Source of the DNA: Fructobacillus evanidus
GTDB taxonomy: Bacteria > Bacillota > Bacilli > Lactobacillales > Lactobacillaceae
Assembly: GCF_963580165.1 (NCBI RefSeq)
Contig: NZ_CAUZLM010000001.1
Span: 124,001 to 188,000 of the forward strand
DNA: 64,000 bases
Reading direction: 5' to 3'
This document shows positions 57,764-64,000 of this stretch, piece after piece. The position numbers and the translations under genes were made by a program. The first letter of the stretch is position 1; every line of letters begins with the position of its first letter. Below the pieces are notes generated by a model. That model saw only the letters and a list, made by a program, of their open reading frames with translations. It was not told the DNA's origin and made no database searches.

Positions 57764-59131
57764 ATGGAAAAGAAGCTTAGTTGGAAACAGGCCTTACTCC
57801 TGTTTTCATTGATTTTTGGAATGTTCTTTGGATCCGGGAACCTGATTTTCCCGGTTCACTTGGGACAAATTGCGGGTGCACAATGGGGCCCTGCTACGGT
57901 TGGTTTTTTGCTGAGTGCGGTTATCTTGCCGCTATTATCTTTGGTTGCTTTAGCCGTTACCCGGTCCGAATCCGTCTTTGATTTGATTCGACCATTAGGA
58001 CACAGACCGGCCACGATTTTTTTGGTGGCCTTACAGCTTTGCTTGGGACCAATCATCGTGGCTCCTCGAACGGCAACGGTTGCTTATTCGTTCTCCTTTG
58101 CTAATTGGTTACCAAAGGGTCAGCAACAAATTGGTCTGATTGTCTTTGCCTTGGTTTATTTTATCCTCGTTTATTGGTCATCAACTCAGTCAACGAAATT
58201 GCTGGATATTATTGGACGCTACTTAAACCCAATTTTCTTGGTTATGTTAGCATTCATTTTTATTTTGGCGATTCTTTCACCAATGGGTTCCACTCACCAA
58301 GCGGTGACAGCGGCCTACCAGGGAAATGCAATTGCGCCGGCCTTTATTGAGGGGTACAACACGGTTGATGCGATGGCCGGACTGATTTTTGGGGTGACGA
58401 TTGTGCATTCCATTCAAAAATTAGGTTATAAAAAGCCTGGCGAAATCGCGACGGTCATTGTGAAGACAGGGACCTTGTCGATGGTTGTTTTGGCTGTGGT
58501 CTATGTGGGCTTGATTTTGCTGGGAACGACTTCCTTAGCCCATATGCCAATTTCTAGTAACGGTGCCGTTGCTTTGACCAATGTGATGCTGTATTATTTC
58601 GGCCGTTTTGGTCAAATCTTTATTGCTGTCATGGGCACTTTGGCCGTCTTTACCACGGCCATGGGGCTGACGGCATCCTTTGCCCGCGATTTGAACCGCG
58701 TTTGGCCAAAGGTTTCTTATAAAGGTTGGTTGGCTTTTGCCTCACTTTTGGCCTTTATCGTTGCCACACTAGGGCTTGATAAGATTATTGTTTGGGCTGC
58801 GCCTATTTTGATGTTCTTATATCCCATTGCGATTGTTTTGATCCTACTGAGCTTGCTGTCACCATGGCTTGGCCAAGGCCGCTTCCTCTATGGCTGGGCA
58901 CTGGGCTTGACATTGATTGCAGCTGTTTTTGATGGCTTGTCGAACGCACCTTTTGCCAAGGACCTTGGTGGATTAGTTTCTTATAGTGTCGGAACAACCA
59001 CTCACGTCGGTTGGTACCAGGCCCATATTTTTGGTGCTAGTGCCGGCTTTGGCTGGATTGGTTTTGCCTTCTTTGGCATTGTGATTGGTCTGATTTGCCA
59101 AAAGTTGTTTGGAACAAAGACACAGTCATAA
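57764..59131 (+). CDS. brnQ: Branched-chain amino acid:cation symporter
   Basis: The 455-residue protein has the BrnQ/LivII pattern: FSLIFGMFFGSGNLIFPVHLG near the start, LGPIIVAPRTATVAYSF near 105 and EGYNTVDAMAGLIFG near 200, with about twelve membrane helices. It imports Leu/Ile/Val with Na+ or H+. Start ATG 57764 has GGAGTTTAACATTA upstream; the frame extends 14 codons further. Confidence 0.94.
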   Translation: MEKKLSWKQALLLFSLIFGMFFGSGNLIFPVHLGQIAGAQWGPATVGFLLSAVILPLLSLVALAVTRSESVFDLIRPLGHRPATIFLVALQLCLGPIIVAPRTATVAYSFSFANWLPKGQQQIGLIVFALVYFILVYWSSTQSTKLLDIIGRYLNPIFLVMLAFIFILAILSPMGSTHQAVTAAYQGNAIAPAFIEGYNTVDAMAGLIFGVTIVHSIQKLGYKKPGEIATVIVKTGTLSMVVLAVVYVGLILLGTTSLAHMPISSNGAVALTNVMLYYFGRFGQIFIAVMGTLAVFTTAMGLTASFARDLNRVWPKVSYKGWLAFASLLAFIVATLGLDKIIVWAAPILMFLYPIAIVLILLSLLSPWLGQGRFLYGWALGLTLIAAVFDGLSNAPFAKDLGGLVSYSVGTTTHVGWYQAHIFGASAGFGWIGFAFFGIVIGLICQKLFGTKTQS

Positions 59132-59137
59132 AAAATC

Positions 59138-59174
59138 AGGAGTGAAAACGATTTCGTTTTCACTCCTTTTTTTG
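59138..59174 (+). terminator. Terminator of brnQ
   Basis: A 13-bp perfect stem AGGAGTGAAAACG/CGTTTTCACTCCT followed by T. Confidence 0.92.
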
Positions 59175-59196
59175 TATGCTGAAATAATTGCCCAAC

Positions 59197-59252
59197 AAAA
59201 AAAGCCTACCGAGTGATCTGGAACCCGAAATTTTGGGGTGGGTAGACTTTTC
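59197..59252 (-). terminator. Terminator of citI
   Basis: On the minus strand GTCTACC and GGTAGGC pair (one mismatch) with an inner CCCC/GGG stem, then TTTTTTT. Confidence 0.75.
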
Positions 59253-59258
59253 ATTAAT

Positions 59259-60206
59259 TTAGTCGACTTCTTCGTTAATAATTCGGTATGCCAATGATTC
59301 TGACATCACCAAGTCGGTGACAAAACCACCACGAAGGGCGCCAAGAGCTGCTTTTGACTTGGCCTTAGAACGGACAACCCCAATTCGCTTTGGCGTAGCG
59401 AGAATGGAATTCATGTCCAAACCAACAACTTTATCGGAACCAACATTTAGGATGTTACCGTTGATGTCGTATGGTCGACCGTAAATCATACCAGCAACTT
59501 CGCCCAATTTAACATTTGGGAAGAGGCGGTTGATGTTTTGGTTCCAAATGGCGATTGATTCAAGCGAGGCAATGGTGCCCATACCAGTCAAAACCGTATC
59601 CATCTGCTTGGCCAAGTCGATGGTCTGCTTGATTGAAACGGCCTCGTAAAGGCCATTGCGGACAGCATCATCGGCTAGGTAGAGGGGAGCGGGGAGCGTT
59701 AAGAACTCACCAGCAACCTTCTTGGCCGCACGTTCAACGATGCGAACGGACCCGGCCGTAGAATTGTATTTCATGTTTTCCCCAACAAATTGGGTGAATT
59801 TAATCTGATCCAATGGATTTGACGTGATGGCATCGATCAGTGAGTACATCGTGTCACCCCATGTCATACCAACAATATGGGGGCCGTTTTCTAAGTGTTT
59901 GACCACTAAATTGGCTGCATAGTTTGAAATCAAATCTTCAGTGGCACTCGTTGTGGTGTCATCTTGGATGATGTAGCAATTTGTGTTTGGAAATTTTTCT
60001 TTAAAAACTTGCTCTAACTGTGAATTACGGTTAGCAGAGGTGGCAATTTCAATCTTTACTACGCCGGTTTTCACGGCTTCCGTCAAGTACTTGTTAATGA
60101 GGTACCGGGAAACGTCGTACTTAGTCGAAATTTCACCAAAGGACAACTTGTTTAAATAGTAGTCTTCAGAAATCTGTGCCAGTAAGTTTGGATCCGTTGT
60201 GGACAT
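59259..60206 (-). CDS. citI: CitI-like SorC/DeoR-family regulator of citrate genes
   Basis: The 315-residue protein has an N-terminal HTH (FGEISTKYDVSRYLINKYLTEAVKTG) and a SorC sugar-binding-like effector domain (HIVGMTWGDTMYSLIDAI; MDTVLTGMGTI; DINGNILNVGSDKVVGLDMN). In Weissella CitI activates the cit operon and responds to citrate. It is divergent from citM with palindromes between. Confidence 0.88.
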   Translation of the reverse strand: MSTTDPNLLAQISEDYYLNKLSFGEISTKYDVSRYLINKYLTEAVKTGVVKIEIATSANRNSQLEQVFKEKFPNTNCYIIQDDTTTSATEDLISNYAANLVVKHLENGPHIVGMTWGDTMYSLIDAITSNPLDQIKFTQFVGENMKYNSTAGSVRIVERAAKKVAGEFLTLPAPLYLADDAVRNGLYEAVSIKQTIDLAKQMDTVLTGMGTIASLESIAIWNQNINRLFPNVKLGEVAGMIYGRPYDINGNILNVGSDKVVGLDMNSILATPKRIGVVRSKAKSKAALGALRGGFVTDLVMSESLAYRIINEEVD

Positions 60207-60311
60207 ATTGTCATCCTTTTCCTTCTATTATTGATTTTCTTCAATTTAACCCGCTTTTTTTGGGCTAAACAAGAAATCATTAAATTGATTCTACTACAAA
60301 ATTCAAGATAT

Positions 60312-60328
60312 TTACAATCAAAGTGTAA
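60312..60328. promoter_or_regulatory. Candidate CitI box 1
   Basis: Palindrome TTACA-N7-TGTAA in the A+T-rich citI-citM gap. Confidence 0.5.
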
Positions 60329-60394
60329 AATGTTTTAAAAGTAAGACGAATTCAAAGATGGTAAAAAACTTTAAATATTGAAAAATGATTAATT

Positions 60395-60411
60395 ATACAT
60401 TTTAATTGTAA
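60395..60411. promoter_or_regulatory. Candidate CitI box 2
   Basis: ATACA-N7-TGTAA, same spacing as box 1, 83 bases away centre to centre (about eight helical turns). Confidence 0.5.
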
Positions 60412-60503
60412 AAATATTAAATATTTTTCTTTACATTCGTCAATGCACAATTTAAAATGAATTTAGGATTTAATTCAAGTCTTCAAAAACAGAGGAGGCC
60501 AAT

Positions 60504-61655
60504 ATGGTAGATATGAATGAAGTCTTTGCACTTCATGAGCACCACCAAGGAGCCCTGACGATTCAGGGGACCTTTGCAATCAAGGACGCAGCTGATTTAG
60601 CCAAGGCATACACGCCGGGCGTGGCAGCCTTAGCCAAACAAATCGAGCGTCAACCGGAGGATCAAAAGAAGTACACCATTTCTGGTAAATTAGTACCGGT
60701 CATTACCGACGGTTCGGCTGTCTTGGGCTTAGGGAATATCGGCCCCGGGGCTGGCTTACCAATTGTTGAAGGTAAGGCGCTGATTTATAAAGAGTTTGCC
60801 GGAGTCGATGCACTGCCGATGGCGTTGAATCAGGTACCAGTCGAGGAATTTGTGGCAACGATTAAGACAATGGCGCCATCCTTTGCGGGCATTCATTTGG
60901 AAGATATTGCTGCGCCACGCGTTTTTGAAATCGAGCAGCAACTACAAGAAGCCCTTGATATTCCGGTTTATCACGATGATCAAACTGGTACAGCCATCGT
61001 TGTGCTGGCGGCTTTGATCAACGCTGCTAAGTTCGTTGGCAAGCCCTTGACGGATTTGAAAATTGTGATTAATGGTGTCGGTGCTGCTGGGGTGGCAACG
61101 GCGAAGCTACTATTAGCCGCAGGAATTAAAAAGCAAACGCTTGTCGACATCCATGGTGTCATTCGACCAGATGATGAGGACTATAACCGTTTCCAACGTG
61201 ATTTAGCAAAGCAAGTTGATCAAAGTCAGGGGCAAAGCTTGGATGATGTCATTGACCAGCAAGACGTCTTTATTGGCTTGTCAGATGAACACCTTTTGTC
61301 AACGGAACAAGTTCGTCGAATGGCCGATAAGGCGATTGTTTTGGCTTTAGCTAATCCGGTACCCGAAATTTTGCCGGATGAAGCCAAAGCGGGTGGGGCT
61401 GTTGTGGTTGCGACTGGTTCTTCTCAGTGGGCCAACCAGGTGAATAACATTTTGGCCTTTCCAGGTCTGTTTAAGGGCCTGTTGGCTACTGATTTAAAAT
61501 CAGTTTCCATCGCACTGCAGCTCCATGTGGCGACAGCTCTGGCTAACCTAGTTGAGCAGCCAAGTGCAGAAAAAGTGGTGCCCGCTGTCTTTGATGATGG
61601 TGTGGTGGCGGCAGTGGAAAATGCGGTCTTGGCTTTTGCCAAAGAAGAAAATTAA
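60504..61655 (+). CDS. citM: CitM: malic-enzyme-type oxaloacetate decarboxylase
   Basis: The 383-residue protein has the malic-enzyme pattern: KAYTPGVAALAKQI, ITDGSAVLGLGNIGP, LEDIAAPRVFEIEQQL, YHDDQTGTAIVVLAALINA and NAD site INGVGAAGVATAK. In citrate-fermenting lactic acid bacteria CitM decarboxylates oxaloacetate from citrate lyase to pyruvate, rather than acting on malate; here context supports this. AGAGGAGGCCAAT precedes ATG 60504. Confidence 0.9.
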   Translation: MVDMNEVFALHEHHQGALTIQGTFAIKDAADLAKAYTPGVAALAKQIERQPEDQKKYTISGKLVPVITDGSAVLGLGNIGPGAGLPIVEGKALIYKEFAGVDALPMALNQVPVEEFVATIKTMAPSFAGIHLEDIAAPRVFEIEQQLQEALDIPVYHDDQTGTAIVVLAALINAAKFVGKPLTDLKIVINGVGAAGVATAKLLLAAGIKKQTLVDIHGVIRPDDEDYNRFQRDLAKQVDQSQGQSLDDVIDQQDVFIGLSDEHLLSTEQVRRMADKAIVLALANPVPEILPDEAKAGGAVVVATGSSQWANQVNNILAFPGLFKGLLATDLKSVSIALQLHVATALANLVEQPSAEKVVPAVFDDGVVAAVENAVLAFAKEEN

Positions 61656-61695
61656 AGTAGTGGATTGAAGCAAGAAGGTGGGGCGTCCGTCGGTA

Positions 61696-62757
61696 ATGGA
61701 AACGATTCAAGAAATTTATTTGACTAACCCAACTACGAAAAAGGATTGGCAACAGTTTTTGACCAGACAGGGCCTTGCTGATTTTTCTGATCAAGAACTG
61801 GCTGGACTCGATCAAACCTTTGCAATTTATGATGACCGAGAGCAAATGGTTGGGACCGGGTCAATTGCCGGTCAAACGCTGAAGTATTTGGCCGTTTCTG
61901 CAATTGGTGCTTCCAGGGGGACCAGGTTTAACCGTCTGGTGTCAACGCTGGAAACGACGCTGGCCCAAGAAGGCATCTTTCATTTATTTGTTTTTACCAA
62001 AGTGCAATATGAACAGAGCTTTGTCCATGTTGGCTTTGCGACTTTGGCGAAGACTAATGCGGGTCTGATTTTAGAAAAGGGCTTGCCAAATGTGGCTAGC
62101 TTTCGGGCGGCATTGCCTAAAAAGCCAGATTCAGCAAAGCGAGTAGCAGCGGTTGTTTTGAATGCCAATCCTTTTACCAAGGGCCACCGGTACTTGGTGG
62201 AGACGGCAGCGCGGAAAAATGACTTTGTTTATGTATTTGTCGTGGAGGAAGACCAATCGTTGTTTACGACTGAAGAACGATTGCGTTTAGTTCAGGAAGG
62301 GACGAGCGACTTGGCAAATGTCAAAGTGGCAACTGGCGGACCTTATATGGTCTCCAGCCTGTCTTTCCCGGCTTATTTTCTCAAAGATGACAGTCAACGG
62401 GTTTCTTATCAAACGCGGCTCGATGCGACGTTGTTTAAAGAACAAATTGCCAAACCATTGGGCATCACAAGTCGGTATGTTGGCACGGAGCCACTGTCAC
62501 AAACAACGAATCAGTATAATCAGGCGCTACAAGAAGTGCTACCGCCAGAAGTTCAGGTTGAGCTGGTACCAAGAATGACGGAGCCAGCAGGCAGTCAGCA
62601 GGTTATTAGTGCTCGTACGGTCCGGAAAGCCATTCAAACTGGTCGGGTTCAGGATGTGGCTGACATGTTGCCAGCGCCGAGTGCATCCTTTATCGAAAAA
62701 CACCTCACCGACTTACAAGCAAGAATCAAGAAAGGACAAAAAATCGATGGAAATTAA
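61696..62757 (+). CDS. citC: Citrate lyase synthetase (acetate:citrate lyase ligase)
   Basis: The 353-residue enzyme acetylates the prosthetic thiol of CitD to activate citrate lyase. It has an N-terminal GNAT-like part and the nucleotidyltransferase motif AAVVLNANPFTKGHRYLVETAA near 155 (HxGH-like GHRY) and ISARTVRKAI near the end. ATG 61696 follows AAGGTGGGG; a GTG at 61678 is possible. Confidence 0.93.
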   Translation: METIQEIYLTNPTTKKDWQQFLTRQGLADFSDQELAGLDQTFAIYDDREQMVGTGSIAGQTLKYLAVSAIGASRGTRFNRLVSTLETTLAQEGIFHLFVFTKVQYEQSFVHVGFATLAKTNAGLILEKGLPNVASFRAALPKKPDSAKRVAAVVLNANPFTKGHRYLVETAARKNDFVYVFVVEEDQSLFTTEERLRLVQEGTSDLANVKVATGGPYMVSSLSFPAYFLKDDSQRVSYQTRLDATLFKEQIAKPLGITSRYVGTEPLSQTTNQYNQALQEVLPPEVQVELVPRMTEPAGSQQVISARTVRKAIQTGRVQDVADMLPAPSASFIEKHLTDLQARIKKGQKIDGN

Positions 62758-63040
62758 GAAAACCGCCTTGGCGGGGACCCTCGAATCTTCGGATGTTCAA
62801 ATCATGGTCAGTCAAGGCACGAATGGCCTGGAATTTGACTTGGTTTCGGATGTAGCCAAGCAGTTTGGCGACCAGATTCAAGCAACGATCGAAGGAGTTT
62901 TTGCTGCCTATGACATTCAAAATGCTGTCATTAAGGTAGTTGACCAGGGGGCCTTGGATCCTGTTATCAAAGCACGGGCCATCACGGTTTGCCAACGGGC
63001 TTTGGATCAAGTTGACCAGCCACAGTGGGAGGTGCTCTAA
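62747..63040 (+). CDS. citD: Citrate lyase acyl carrier protein (gamma)
   Basis: The 97-residue protein carries Ser14 in TLESSDVQ, the site of the 2'-(5''-phosphoribosyl)-3'-dephospho-CoA group. It overlaps citC by 11 bases and citE by 1 base. AAGAAAGGACAAAAAATCG is upstream. Confidence 0.94.
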   Translation: MEIKKTALAGTLESSDVQIMVSQGTNGLEFDLVSDVAKQFGDQIQATIEGVFAAYDIQNAVIKVVDQGALDPVIKARAITVCQRALDQVDQPQWEVL

Positions 63041-63951
63041 TGGTTGCAAGTGAACGTCTACGACGGACCATGATGTTTGTTCCAGGTAATAATCCGGGGT
63101 TAATCAAGGATGCCGGAATTTTTGGGGCTGATTCGATTATGTTTGATTTAGAGGACGCGGTTTCACTCACCGAGAAAGATGCCGCCCGTTACCTCGTTTA
63201 TGAGGCATTGTCCCGTTTTGATTATGGGGATGCTGAACTAGTTGTTCGAATTAATGGTTTGGATACACCCTTTTACCAAAACGATATTAAAGCGATGGTG
63301 AAGGCTGGTATTGATGTGATTCGTCTGCCAAAAACGGAATCGGCTGAGATGGTCCAGGAGCTCGAGAACTTGGTCGCTTCAGCAGAACAGGAATTTGGCA
63401 AAGAAGTTGGCTCGACTCACTTGATGGCCGCCATTGAATCGGCCAAGGGTGTTGTCAATGCCAATGAAATCGCAGCTGCTTCTGACCGAATGATTGGCAT
63501 TGCGCTATCTGCCGAAGATTATACAACCGATATGAAGACCCATCGTTATCCGGATGGTCAAGAACTGTTGTATGCCCGCAATGTCATTTTGCATGCCGCT
63601 CGAGCAGCAGGAATTGCAGCTTTTGATACCGTCTTTACTAATTTGGATGACGAGGAAGGCTTTATCCGGGAAACCAAATTGATTCATCAACTTGGTTTTG
63701 ATGGCAAATCAGTGATTAATCCGCGGCAGATTCCTTTGGTTAACCAAGTTTATCAACCAAGTCAAAAGGAGATTACCAACGCTCAAAACGTGATTATGGC
63801 CCTTAAGGCCGCCCAACAAAAGGGATCAGGTGTGATTGCCATTAACGGTCAGATGGTTGACCGACCAGTTGTGTTACGGGCAGAACGAGTAATGGCTTTG
63901 GCCAAGGCGAACCACCTTGTTGATCAGGAGGGAAATAACATTGAAGAATAA
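63040..63951 (+). CDS. citE: Citrate lyase beta subunit
   Basis: The 303-residue TIM-barrel lyase starts MVASERLRRTMMFVPGNNPG, with FDLEDAVSLTEKDAAR near 38, VVRINGLDTP near 70, KTESAEMV and ALSAEDYTTDM. It cleaves citryl-ACP to oxaloacetate and acetyl-ACP. GGGAGGTGCTCTA precedes ATG 63040, which overlaps the citD stop. Confidence 0.96.
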   Translation: MVASERLRRTMMFVPGNNPGLIKDAGIFGADSIMFDLEDAVSLTEKDAARYLVYEALSRFDYGDAELVVRINGLDTPFYQNDIKAMVKAGIDVIRLPKTESAEMVQELENLVASAEQEFGKEVGSTHLMAAIESAKGVVNANEIAAASDRMIGIALSAEDYTTDMKTHRYPDGQELLYARNVILHAARAAGIAAFDTVFTNLDDEEGFIRETKLIHQLGFDGKSVINPRQIPLVNQVYQPSQKEITNAQNVIMALKAAQQKGSGVIAINGQMVDRPVVLRAERVMALAKANHLVDQEGNNIEE

Positions 63952-64000
63952 AGTTCAGCGCGAAATTCCAGATGAAATTTTGAACCAATACCATGATGGC
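63941..64000 (+). CDS. citF: Citrate lyase alpha subunit, 5' end only
   Basis: TTG 63941 after AGGAGGGAAATAACA opens a frame to the window end, coding MKNKVQREIPDEILNQYHDG, the expected CitF start (citrate:acetyl-ACP transferase). It overlaps the end of citE by 11 bases. Only 20 codons are seen. Confidence 0.85.
   Translation, partial: MKNKVQREIPDEILNQYHDG

Overview
The window comes from a low-to-mid G+C Gram-positive bacterium of the Lactobacillales, most likely Leuconostocaceae (Weissella or a close relative). The main reasons are the citrate-fermentation cluster citI <- / -> citM-citC-citD-citE-citF, a T-box-controlled thrS, DUF1831, ECF and BrnQ transporters and strong AGGAGG ribosome sites. 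The genus is inference; no 16S rRNA is present.

Layout. Bases 1-10400 are chromosome: yebC, a flavodoxin, thrS with its T-box leader, an amino-acid permease, a DedA protein behind a long structured leader, a nicotinamide phosphoribosyltransferase (nadV) coupled to an unknown gene, a 28-codon leader ORF ending inside a terminator, a fructosamine-kinase family gene and an ECF S component. Bases ~10418-45730 hold an apparently intact ~35 kb siphoprophage in the 3' end of a tRNA-Arg(CCT) gene. Bases ~45793-59131 are chromosome again: upp, a D,D-carboxypeptidase, map, rsmF, DUF1831, a phosphoglycerate-mutase-like gene, recD2, a divergent prs paralogue, an SGNH hydrolase, an aldo/keto reductase and brnQ. 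Bases 59259-64000 are the citrate cluster, cut off inside citF.

The prophage reads in standard order. The leftward lysogeny block has integrase, three membrane-associated accessory proteins, a zinc/PH/SHOCT protein and a CI-like repressor. The rightward early block has Cro, small proteins, Sak4-like ATPase, DUF669 protein, a replication initiator with internal iterons, antirepressor, HNH protein, RusA and a DUF722-type late activator. The packaging/head block follows (terS with a pac-like array, terL, portal, Mu-F-like protein, scaffold, capsid, connectors), then the tail block (tail tube, chaperone pair with a GGGAAAA slip site, tape measure, Dit, Tal, BppU-like, XkdX), then XhlA-like protein, holin and endolysin. 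Three leftward genes interrupt the early operon, and two of them share a duplicated ~58 bp divergent palindromic control region.

The least explained parts are RNA-like. (a) Between the late activator and the packaging genes lies a ~190 nt region with a tRNA-like fold, flanked by direct repeats. (b) Between endolysin and attR, a promoter - structured RNA - terminator unit sits directly before a possible PBECR-type RNase gene, the layout of a type III toxin-antitoxin or RNA-guarded defence module. (c) Right after that gene come three back-to-back mini-transcription units, each with an extended -10 box and its own terminator, ending at the attachment site. None of these could be tested by database search or folding software here.
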